A stretch of DNA of 32,772 nt. Source: Actinoalloteichus_B caeruleus. GTDB lineage: Bacteria > Actinomycetota > Actinomycetes > Mycobacteriales > Pseudonocardiaceae. This document shows, piece after piece, positions 1 to 8,936 of the stretch. The stretch's first letter is position 1, and the number at the start of each line of letters is the position of its first letter. The notes below the pieces were generated by a model. The model made no database searches and was not told where the DNA came from. It worked only from the letters and a program-made list of their open reading frames with translations. A program made the position numbers and the translations under genes. The DNA lies in assembly GCF_000718005.1 (NCBI RefSeq), contig NZ_JODV01000029.1. The stretch is one strand, 5' to 3'.

Positions 1-2370
1 CCCGTCCACCCCGCGTCCGACCTCGGTGACGACCCCGGCGGCCTCCAGGCCCAACGGCAGGGGTTCGCCCGGGTACATGCCGAGCACGGTCATGACGTCA
101 CGGAAGTTCACCCCGGACGCCCGCACCGACACCCGGATCTCGCCGAGGCCCAGCGCCTCGCGGCGGGCGGTGTCCACCCGGACCCCGTCGAGGGAGCCGC
201 CGGGTTCGGTACCAACCGTCCACGGCGTGCCCGGCAGGGACAGCCCGCCGTCGACGGGGCGCATCCTCGGTGCCCAGAGCCGACCGGAACGCAACGCCAG
301 CTGCGGTTCGCCGGCGGCGACCGCGCCCCGGACCTCGGGGGCGTTCACCGACAGGGGGCGGTCGGTGTCGACGAGCAGGATCCGCCCCGGGTTCTCCGAC
401 TGCGCCGAGCGCAGCAGCCCCCACACCCCGGCGGCGGCCGGGTCCACCGGTGCCTCCGCCAGGCCCTCGTCCGGGTCGGCGGTGACCGCGTCGCGGGTGA
501 GGACGACGAGCCGGGTGCGGGTGAACCGGTCGGCGGCGAGGAACGTCTGGACGAGGTCGAGGGCGGTGACCGGGCCGGTGCCGCTGGCCGCCTCCCAGAA
601 CAGGACGTCGGGTGCTGTGTCGAGGTCGCGGAGGGCGTCGGCGCCGGTGACGCGGTCCCACGACCAGCCGACGGTGCCCTCGGTGGGGCGTTCCACCGCC
701 CGCCACGCCACCTCGTGCAGGGCGCCCCCGGTGGCCGCGGCGGCGCGCACACCCTCGGGGGAGGCGGCGCGGAGCATCAGCCGGTCGACGGTGAGGACGG
801 GGACGCCATCGGCGTCGACGGCGCGCAGGGAGACGGTGTTGTCGCTGAGCCGGGAGACCCGCACCCGGACGGCGGTCGCTCCCGAGGCGTGCGGGGTGAC
901 CCCGCGCCAGGAGTAGGGCAGCAGCGGGCCGCCGTCCCCGGCGGGCAGCAGCTGGGCGGCGCCGACGGCGTGCAGGGCGGCGTCGAGCAGGGCCGGGTGC
1001 ACGCCGAAGGCGGTGGCCGAGGCGTGTTCCGGTTCGGGCAGTTCCACGGAGGCGAGGGCGTGGTCGCCGTCGCGCCGGGTGGCGCGCAGCCCCCGGAAGG
1101 CGGGGCCGTAGTCCAGGCCGGCGGCGGCGAAGGTCTCGTACACGCCGTCGGTCCCCGCCGACACGGGGGCGCGGCGGGCGAGGTCGGCGTCCGGGGCCGG
1201 CGCGTGGTCCGGGCCGGCCGACAGGGCACCGGTGGCGTGGACCCGCCACTCCCCCTCGGACTCGAGGCGGGCGTGCAGGGTGAACGGCCGGTGTCCCTGG
1301 TCGTTCTCCCGGGCCACGACGAGGCGCAGCTGGGTGGGTTCGTGGTCGGAGAGCACGAGGGGCGCGGTGGTGACCAGTTCGTCGACGGTGCCCCGGCCCA
1401 CCTCGTCGCCGGCGCGGACGGCCATCTCCACGATGGCGGCGCCGGGGACGACGACCTGCCCCAGGACGCGGTGGTCGGCCAGCCAGGGCCGGCTCGTGGT
1501 GGACAGGGCGCCGGTGAGGACCACCGCGCCGGTTCCGGGCACCTCCACGGCGGCGGCGAGCAGCGGGTGGTCGGTGCCGGTGACACCGAGCCCGCTGGTG
1601 TCGGCGGCGGGCCGGGAGGTCCCGGTGAGCCAGAACCGTTCCCGGTCGAACGGGTAGGTGGGCAGGTCGACCCAGTCGCCGGCGCCGAACAGGTCGTCCC
1701 ACTCCACCGGGACCCCGGCGCAGTACAGTTCGCCGACCGCCGCGAGCAGCGACGCCGCCTCGGGTCGGTCCCGGCGCAGGGCGGCCACGGCGCGCCCCGG
1801 CTCGGCGAGGACCGTCGCGGCCAGCCCGGTGAGGGTGGCGTCGGCGCCCAGTTCCAGCACCGCGTCCACTCCCGACGCCTCCAGCGCGGCGAGGTCGTCG
1901 GCGAACAGGACGGGGGCCCGCACGTGGTCGACCCAGTAGTCGGGGTCGGTCCAGCGGTCGGCCGGTCCGCCGGTGACGTTGGACAGCCCCGGCAGGGTCG
2001 GGGCGGCGAACCGCACCTCCCGCAGCACGCGGGCGAAGTCGGCGAGCACCGGTTCCACCAGGTGCGAGTGGAAGGCGTGGGACACCCGCAGCGCCCTGGT
2101 CCGCAGTCCCCGGGCCTCGGCCGCCTCGGCGACCGTGGCCACCGCGCCGGACTCCCCGGAGACGACCACCGAGGTGGGGCCGTTGACGGCGCCGACCCCG
2201 GCGCCGGGCACCAGGAGTTCCTCGACCTCTCCGCGCCCGGCGGCCACGGCGACCATCGCGCCGCCGTCGGGTAGGGCGTCCATCAGCCGGGCCCGGGCCG
2301 CCACCACCCGGCAGGCGTCGGGCAGGTCCCACACCCCCGCCACGTAGGCGGCCGTCAACTCCCCCACGGA
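1..2370 (-). CDS. Type I PKS third gene, fragment 3 of 3: module 5 AT (C-terminal part)-DH-ER (partial, continues left of window)
   Basis: Translating the minus strand from 2370 to base 1 gives 790 uninterrupted residues with no stop, so the gene continues beyond the left edge. The fragment opens with SVGE, the second half of the GHSVGE acyltransferase motif. HAFHS at residues 98-102 predicts malonyl-CoA. A DH follows, with H300 in HRVLGQVVVP (the HxxxGxxxxP motif) and D463/H467 in the DxxxQ/H motif. An ER begins near residue 715; VNFRDV (754-759) and LGMYP are visible, with Tyr766 at the position linked to 2S methyls, which is moot for a malonate unit. The upstream part of this AT is in fragment 2, one frame away, with about 65 codons missing at the joint. 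I read it as one gene split by a deletion or an assembly fault. There is no natural start codon here. Confidence 0.85.
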
Positions 2371-2371
2371 A
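2273..2371. repeat. Copy A of a 99-base perfect repeat ending at the AT5 break
   Basis: These 99 bases are identical to 6979-7077. The match extends a further 19 bases to the left of a single t/c mismatch at 2272/6978. It encodes the AT stretch from SVGE onward. The identity stops exactly at the frame break. Confidence 0.95.
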
Positions 2372-2372
2372 T

Positions 2373-5300
2373 GTCGGCGTAGACGGGGAACCGGTCGTGC
2401 AGTTCCCGGCCCATCCCGATGCGTTGCGAGCCCTGCCCGCCGAACACGACAGCCAACTGGTGCACCGGGACCACTCCTGAGACGAGTCGGGGGTTCGTTT
2501 CTCCTCGGGCGAGCGCGCCGAGCGCGGCCGACGCGGCCGGCCGGTCGTCGGCCAGGACGACGGCGCGGTGGTCCAGCCGGGCCCGGGTGTGGGCCAGCGA
2601 CCGGGCCAGGGCGCCCAGCGGGACCTCGGGGCGGGTGTCGACGAGCTCGGCCAGCCGGGCCGCCTGGGCGCGCAGCGCCGACGGTGTCCGCCCGGACAGC
2701 AGGAGCGGGACCGGGTTCTCCGTCCTCCCGGGTTCCTCGCGGGCCGGTGTGGGCGGCGGTGCCTCGAGGACCACGTGGGCGTTGGTGCCGCTGAAGCCGA
2801 ACGACGAGACGGCGGCGCGGCGGGGCCCGGGGGTGTCGGGCCACGGCCTCGTCTCGGTGGCCAGCCGCACGGCGCCGGCGGACCAGTCGACCCGCGAGGT
2901 GGGGGTGGTGACGTGCAGGGTGCGGGGCACGGTGCCGTGCCGCATCGCCAGCAGCGCTTTGATGACGCCGGCGACGCCGGCGGCGGCCTGGGTGTGGCCG
3001 AGGTTCGACTTGACCGTTCCCAGCAGCAGCGGCGCCTCCCGGTCGGCGCCGTAGGTGGTCAGCAGGGCGTGCGCCTCGATGGGGTCGCCCAGGGCGGTGC
3101 CGGTGCCGTGCGCCTCCACGACGTCGACGTCGCGGGCGGTCAGGCCGGCGTCGGCGAGGGCGGCGCGGATGACCCGCCGCTGGGCCGGGCCGTTGGGGGC
3201 GGTGAGCCCGCTGGCGGCCCCGTCGTGGTTGACGGCGGAACCGCGCAGCAGGCCGAGGACGTGGCGGCCGTGGCGTCGGGCGTCGGAGAGGCGTTCGAGG
3301 ACGAGGACGCCCACGCCTTCCGACCAGGCGGTGCCGTCGGCGTCCTCGGAGAAGGACTTGCACCGGCCGTCGGCGGCGAGCCCGCCCTGCCGGGAGAACT
3401 CGACGAACGCGGCCGGGGTGCTCATCACGGTGGCTCCCCCGGCCAGGGCCAGGGTGCTCTCCCCGGTGCGCAGCGACCGGGCGGCCAGGTGCACGGCGAC
3501 CAGGGAGGAGGAGCAGGCGGTGTCGACGGTGAGGGCCGGCCCTTCCAAACCGAGGACGTGGGCGACCCGGCCGGAGGCGACGCTGCCGGTGGTCCCGGCG
3601 CCGAGCAGGCCCTCCACCTCGGGGGGAGCGTCGGCGAAACCGGGGCCGTAGTCGTGGTACATGATGCCAGTGAAGACGCCGGTCCGGCTGCCCCGCGCGG
3701 ACCGGGGGTCGATGCCGGCGTGTTCGAGGGCCTCCCAGGAGGTTTCCAGCAGCTGGCGTTGCTGCGGGTCCATCGCCAACGCCTCGCGGGGGGAGATCCC
3801 GAACAGCCCGGCGTCGAACAGGGCCGCGTCGTCGAGGAACCCGCCCTCGCCCACCGAGCTGGTGCCGGGCCGGGTGGGGTCGGAGCCGAGGACGCGGTGG
3901 AGGTCCCAGCCCCGGTCGGTGGGGAACGGGCCGATGGCGTCGACCTCGGCGGTGAGCAGGTCCCACAGGTCGTCGGGGCCGCGCACCCCGCCCGGGTAGC
4001 GGCAGGCCAGGCCGACGATCGCGATGGGGTCGTCCGAGGAGCCCGCCGTGGGGGCGGCGGCCGGGGTTTCCTCGGGGTGCCCGTCGGCGGCGAGGAAGGC
4101 GGCGAGCCGCTCGGCGGTGGGGTGGTCGAACGCGAGGGTGGCGGGCAGGGGCCGGCCGGTGGCGGCGCTGAGCCGGTTGCGCAGTTCGACGGCGGCGAGG
4201 GAGTCGACGCCGAGTTCCCGCAGACCCCGGTGGGCGTCGACCCGCCGGGGGTCGTCGTGGCCCAGCACGGCGGCCAGGTGGGCGCGGACCAGGGCGAGCG
4301 GGTCGGACGGCGGGGGCGGGGGTTCGGCGGTGCGGGGGCGGGCGGCGGGCAGCAGGTCGGTCAGCAGGGCCGGCGGGTCGGGGTGCCTGGCGAGCTGCCC
4401 CGGGTCGAGGTCGAGGGCGACCAGGGAGGGTTCGGCCCGGGTCATCGCCAGGTCGAGGAGTTCGAGGGCGCGGGGCGGGTCGAGCGGGGGGAACCCGGTG
4501 GTGACCAGTCGGCGGCGTTCGGACGCGGTCAGCGTGCGGGCCATGCCGGTGTCCGCCCACAACCCCCAGGCCACGGTCTGCCCGGGCAGCCCCTGCCGGC
4601 GGCGCCGGGCCATCAGGGCGTCGACCTCGGCGTTGGCGGCGGCGTAGGCGGCCTGCCCCGGCGCGCCGAGCACGCCCGCCGCCGAGGTGAAGGCGACGAG
4701 GAAGTCCAGGTCGAGGTCCCGGGTGAGCTGGTCGAGCGTGCGGGCGGCGCCGGCCTTGGGCGCGGCGACCCGCCGCAGGCGGTCGGGGGTCAGGGAGGTG
4801 AGCACGCCGTCGTCGAGCACGCCGGCGGCGTGGACGACGCCGACGAGGGTGTCGGCGAGGGTGGCGAGCAGGCCGGCGAGTTCGTCGGGGTTGGACACGT
4901 CGCAGGGCACGAACCGGACCGCCTCGCCGCAGTCGGCGACGAGGTCGGCGACCCCGGTGTCGGAGCGGGCCGCGACGACCACCCGGGTGGCGCCCCACTG
5001 GTGGACGAGGTGGCGGACGACGTGGGAGCCGACTCCCCCGGTTCCCCCGGTCACCAGCACCGTGCCGTGGACCGTCGGGGACCGCCGGCCGGCGGTGTCC
5101 TCGGCGACCGGGGTGAGGCGCGGGGCGAACACCCGGCCGTCGCGGACCGCCACCTGCGGTTCCCCGGTGGCCAGGGCGAGGCGCACCGCCTCGGCGCTGT
5201 CGTCGGCGTCGAGGAGGACCAGCCGGCCGGGGTGTTCGGCCTGGGCGGAGCGCACCAGTCCCCACAGGCCCGCCGCCCCGGGCACGACCGGTTCGTCCCC

Positions 5301-7076
5301 GAGGTCCACGGCGCCCCGGGTGCGCACCACGACGCGGTCCGGCCGGTCGAGGAGGTCGAGGAGCGTCGGCAGCTCCTCGGCGGCGTCGCCGCTGGGTGCC
5401 CACTCGGTGGCGGCGGCGGGCGCGGTGGAGGTCGGCGCGACCTCCACCCAGTCCGTGGTGTGGAGGTGACCGCCCGAGGTGGCGGCGGGCGGTGGGGTGG
5501 CGGGGCGCAGGGTGAGGCGGTCGACGGTGAGCAGCGGGCGGTCGGTGCCGTCGGTGAGCAGGAGCGACACCGAGGAGTCGTCGAGCCGGGTGATCGTGGC
5601 CCGCGCGGCCGTGGTTCCCGGGTGGTGCGCGCGCACCCCGCGCCACGAGTACGGGACCAGGGGCGCGCCGTCGTGGTCGGGCAGCAGCCCGGAGGGGTGC
5701 AGGGCGTGCAGGGTGGAGTCGAGGACGGCGGGGTGCGGCCCGAAGCCCTCGGCGGGGCCGGGGACCTCGACCGAGGCGTGGACGGTGGTCCCGTCACGGC
5801 GCGCCGCCCGCAGGCCCTGGAAGCTCGGCCCGTAGTCCAGGCCGCGTTCCGCGAGTTCCGCGTAGAGCGCGGCGGTGTCGACCGGGTCCGGCGCCGCCGG
5901 CGGGGGCGCGGGGGTCGGCGGGGGGCCGGCGACGCCGAGGGTGCCGGTGGCGTGCCGGGTCCACTCGTCGCCCGACTCGGGGCGCGCGTGCACCGTGAAG
6001 GGCCGGTCACCGGTCGCGTCGGCCGGTGCCACCACGACCCGCAGCACGAGGGGACCGTCGAGCACCAGCGGGGCGAGGCTGGTCAGTTCGGTCACCTGGG
6101 GGTGGCCGACCTCGTCGCCCACCCGCAGGGCCAGGTCGACCAGGGCCGCGCCGGGCACCACGGTCCGGCCCAGCACCCGGTGGTCGGCCAGCCACGGCGG
6201 CGTGTCGGGGCACAACCGCCCGGTGAACAGCACCTCGTCCGAGCCGGGGACGTCGACGACACCGCCGAGCAGGGGGTGCCCGGCGGCGCGGACGCCCAGA
6301 CCCGTGCCGTCGGCGCGCGGCCCGGGGGCGGTGAGCCAGTAGTGGCGCCGGTGGAACGGGTAGCCGGGCAGGTCGAGCGTCCTGGCGTCCTCGAAGAACT
6401 CCCGCCAGGACACCGGGACCCCGGCGACGTGCAGGTCGGCCAGCGCGCGGAGCAGGGATTCGGCCTCGTCGTGGTCCCGGCGGAGCGCGGGGACGGCCGG
6501 GACCGCGTCGCCGAGGACGAGACCGGTGAGGCCTGTGAGGGTGGAGTCCGCCCCGAGTTCGAGCACGGCGGTGACGCCGAGGCCGGGCAGGGCGGCGACC
6601 AGGTCACCGAACAGGACGGTGGCCCGGGCGTGCTCGACCCAGTAGTCGGGGTCGGTCCACCGTTCGGCGGTCCCTCCGGTCACGTTGGACAGCCCGGTGA
6701 GGCCCGGTTCGCGGAAGGTGACGCCGTCGAGGGCGGCGCGGAGGTCCGCCAGCGCTGGTTCCACCAGCGCGGAGTGGAAGGCGTGGGAGACCCGGAGCCG
6801 GGTCGCGCGGATGCCGCGCGCGGCGGCGGTGCGGACGGCGGCGTCGACCGCGTGCGCCGGGCCGGAGACCACCACGGCCTCGGGGCCGTTGACGGCGGCG
6901 ATCTCCACCCCGTCGACGCGCAGCGCCTCGGCGGTTCCGCGGTCGGTGTTGAGAGCGGCCATCGCGCCGCCGTCGGGCAGGGCGTCCATCAGCCGGGCCC
7001 GGGCCGCCACCACCCGGCAGGCGTCGGGCAGGTCCCACACCCCCGCCACGTAGGCGGCCGTCAACTCCCCCACGGA
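2373..7076 (-). CDS. Type I PKS third gene, fragment 2 of 3: module 4 AT (C-terminal part)-DH-KR-ACP and module 5 KS-AT (N-terminal part)
   Basis: The frame is open from 7076 to a stop at 2355-2357. The last PKS-like residues (YAD) end at 2373, and the final IPWGS is out-of-frame readthrough of the next AT piece. Numbering residues from the GTG at 7073: HAFHS 97-101 (malonyl-type AT); DH with H298 in HRVLGRTVVP and D452/H456; KR with GGTGGVG near 676, LDD 753-755 (B-type) and an intact K773, S797, Y810, N814 set; ACP with GVDSL, phosphopantetheine Ser958; KS5 with Cys1187 in DTACSSS and His at 1322 and 1360; AT5 start GGQGSQ at 1545. Module 4 should extend the chain with malonate and leave a double bond. 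GTG 7073 is not a credible natural start because it lies inside an AT motif and continues fragment 1. Confidence 0.88.
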
Positions 7077-7077
7077 A
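6979..7077. repeat. Copy B of the 99-base perfect repeat ending at the AT4 break
   Basis: Identical to 2273-2371. Beyond 7077 the two loci diverge completely at the base level. Both AT domains therefore lose their upstream sequence at the same boundary of identity. Confidence 0.95.
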
Positions 7078-8820
7078 GTCGAGGGCGGCGGCGAAGGCCG
7101 GGTAGGCGGCGTGGAGCCGCCGGCCCAGGCCGGGCCGTTGGGTGCCCTGCCCGCCGAAGAGGACCGCCAGCCGCCCGGGGCGGGTGGGGCGGGGGGCGGT
7201 GACCTCGGCCAGGCCGGCCAGCAGGTCGGCGCGGTCCCTCCCGAGCACCACCGCCCGGTGGTCGAGGCTGGCGCGGGTGGTGGCCAACGAGTGGCCGAGG
7301 TCGGCGGGCTGGGCGCCGTCGCGCAGCACCTCGGCGATGTTCCGTGCCTGGACCGGCACCGCCTCGGGGGTGCGGGCCGAGAGCACCAGGGGTGTGAGCG
7401 GGCCGCGCACCCGGCCGGGTGCCGCGTTCGGTGGCGGGGGCGGCGCCTGTTCGAGGATGACGTGGGCGTTGGTGCCGCTGATCCCGAAGGAGGACACGGC
7501 GGCCCGCCGGGGCCGGTCGTGCTCGGGCCACGGGGTGTCCTCGGTGGTGAGGGTGACCGCGCCGGAGGTCCAGTCGACGTGGCTGGTGGGCCGGTCGACG
7601 TGGAGGGTGCGGGGCAGCACGCCCCGACCCAGGGCCAGGGCGGTCCTCAGGACGCCGGCGACGCCGGCGGCGGCCTGGGTGTGGCCGAGGTTCGACTTGA
7701 CCGACCCCAGCAGCAGCGGGGTGTCCCGCCGCTGCCCGTAGGTCGCGAGCAAGGCCTGCGCCTCGATCGGGTCGCCGAGGGCGGTACCGGTGCCGTGGGC
7801 CTCGACCGCGTCGACGTCGGCGGGTTCCAGCCCGGCGGCGGCCAACGCGGTGCGGATCATGCGCTGTTGGGCCGGCCCGTTGGGGGCGGTCAGCCCGTGG
7901 GACGCGCCGTCGGAGTTCACGGCGGTGGCACGGACCACGGCGAGGATGCGGCGGCCGTGGCGGAGCGCGTCGGAGAGCCGTTCCACGAGCAGCAGCCCGG
8001 CGCCCTCGGACCAGGCGGTGCCGTCGGCGGCGTCGGCGAAGGACTTGCAGCGCCCGTCGGGGGCGAGGCCGCGTTGCCTGGCGAACTCGACGAAGAGGTG
8101 CGGGGAGGTGAGGACGGTGGCGCCGCCGACGAGGGCGAGGCGGCTCTCCCCCGACCGCAGGGACCGGGCGGCCAGGTGCAGGGCGACCAGGGAGGAGGAG
8201 CAGGCGGTGTCGACCGAGAGGGCGGGGCCTTCGAGGCCGAGCGTGTAGGCCAGGCGCCCGGAGGCGACGCTGGTGGTGTTCCCGGCGAGCAGGTAGCCCT
8301 CGACCTCGGGGACCCCGTGGCGGGCGTCGCGGTCGTAGTCCTGCCCGGACACGCCGACGAACACCCCGGTGGGGGTGCCGCGCAGCGACCGGGGGTCGAT
8401 GCGGGCGTGTTCGACGGCGCGCCACGCGGTTTCCAGCAGGACCCGTTGTTGGGGGTCCATGGCCAGCGCCTCGCGGGGTGAGATGTCGAAGAGGGCGGCG
8501 TCGAACAGGGCGGCGTCGGCGAGGAACCCGCCCCGGTCCACGTAGGTGCGGCCGGAGGCGGCCGGGTCGCTGTCGAAGAGGTGGTCGAGGTCCCATCCCC
8601 GGTCGGTGGGGAAGGGCCCGGTGACGTCGCGGCCCTCGGCCAGCAGCCGCCACAGGTCCTCGGGGGAGTCGACGCCGCCGGGGAAGCGGCAGGCGGCGCC
8701 GATGATGGCGATGGGCTCCGCCTCGGTCTCGTCCCTCTCGCGCACCCGGCGGGTCAGGCGCTCGTTCTCCTTGAGCGACGCCCGCAGCGCTTCGACGAGC
8801 CGCTCGTCAGCCTCCGCCAT
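7078..8820 (-). CDS. Type I PKS third gene, fragment 1 of 3: N-terminal docking helix, module 4 KS and start of AT
   Basis: The ATG at 8818-8820 is preceded by a good GGAGGAG ribosome site. Residues 1-34 are charged and helical, ending in RRVRERDETEAEP, typical of an N-terminal PKS docking coiled coil that would receive the chain from the second gene. KS4 spans about 36-460: Cys207 in DTACSSS, His342 in EAHGTGT and His380 in NLGH are all present. A KS-AT linker follows, and the AT starts at GGQGTQ (556-561). PKS-like sequence stops after residue 581 (AFAAALD). The same frame then runs as nonsense to a stop at 6604, while the correct frame resumes one base later at SVGE in fragment 2. About 62 codons, including the GH of the GHSxGE serine motif, are absent. 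If real, AT4 is dead and the gene is a pseudogene; if a misassembly, it is an ordinary PKS subunit. Confidence 0.88.
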
Positions 8821-8875
8821 TCCGCGTCTCCTCCGCAGGGGTCGAGCCGTCCAGCAGCACGCTAGGTCGGGGTGG

Positions 8876-8904
8876 GGGGTGGACCAATGGCACGCGTCCA
8901 CCCC
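8876..8904. other. Perfect inverted repeat in the 116-base gap between the second and third PKS genes
   Basis: Arms ggggtggac (8876-8884) and gtccacccc (8896-8904) match over 9 bases around an 11-base loop. They lie between the stop of the second gene (8937-8939) and the start of the third (8820). No T-tract follows on either strand, so a classical intrinsic terminator is unlikely. It could be an mRNA processing or stability hairpin, or chance. Apart from the ribosome site of the third gene I see nothing else in this gap. Confidence 0.45.
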
Positions 8905-8936
8905 GGGGGCATTGCCGGCGCACTCCGCCAGGCGGG

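Noticed and set aside
98..2332. A 744-codon minus-strand Arg-rich frame
   Set aside because: It is a shadow of module 5 AT-DH-ER, which reads cleanly in another frame from 2370 to 1.
7060..7100. Programmed ribosomal frameshift joining the PKS fragments
   Set aside because: A frameshift alone cannot restore the protein, because about 62 codons of the AT, including GH of GHSVGE, are absent. No slippery run with a downstream structure is evident.
2568..7202. A 1544-codon plus-strand open frame antisense to the PKS
   Set aside because: Gly/Arg/Val/Gln-rich composition without domains; long antisense frames are normal in DNA with extreme GC at codon third positions. The minus strand holds clear PKS domains.
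8430..8440. Arg instead of the usual Lys in the AAGVxGVIK stretch of KS4 (VAGVLRTAL)
   Set aside because: This is not the catalytic Lys; the KSNLGH Lys, Cys207, His342 and His380 are intact, so KS4 is expected to work.
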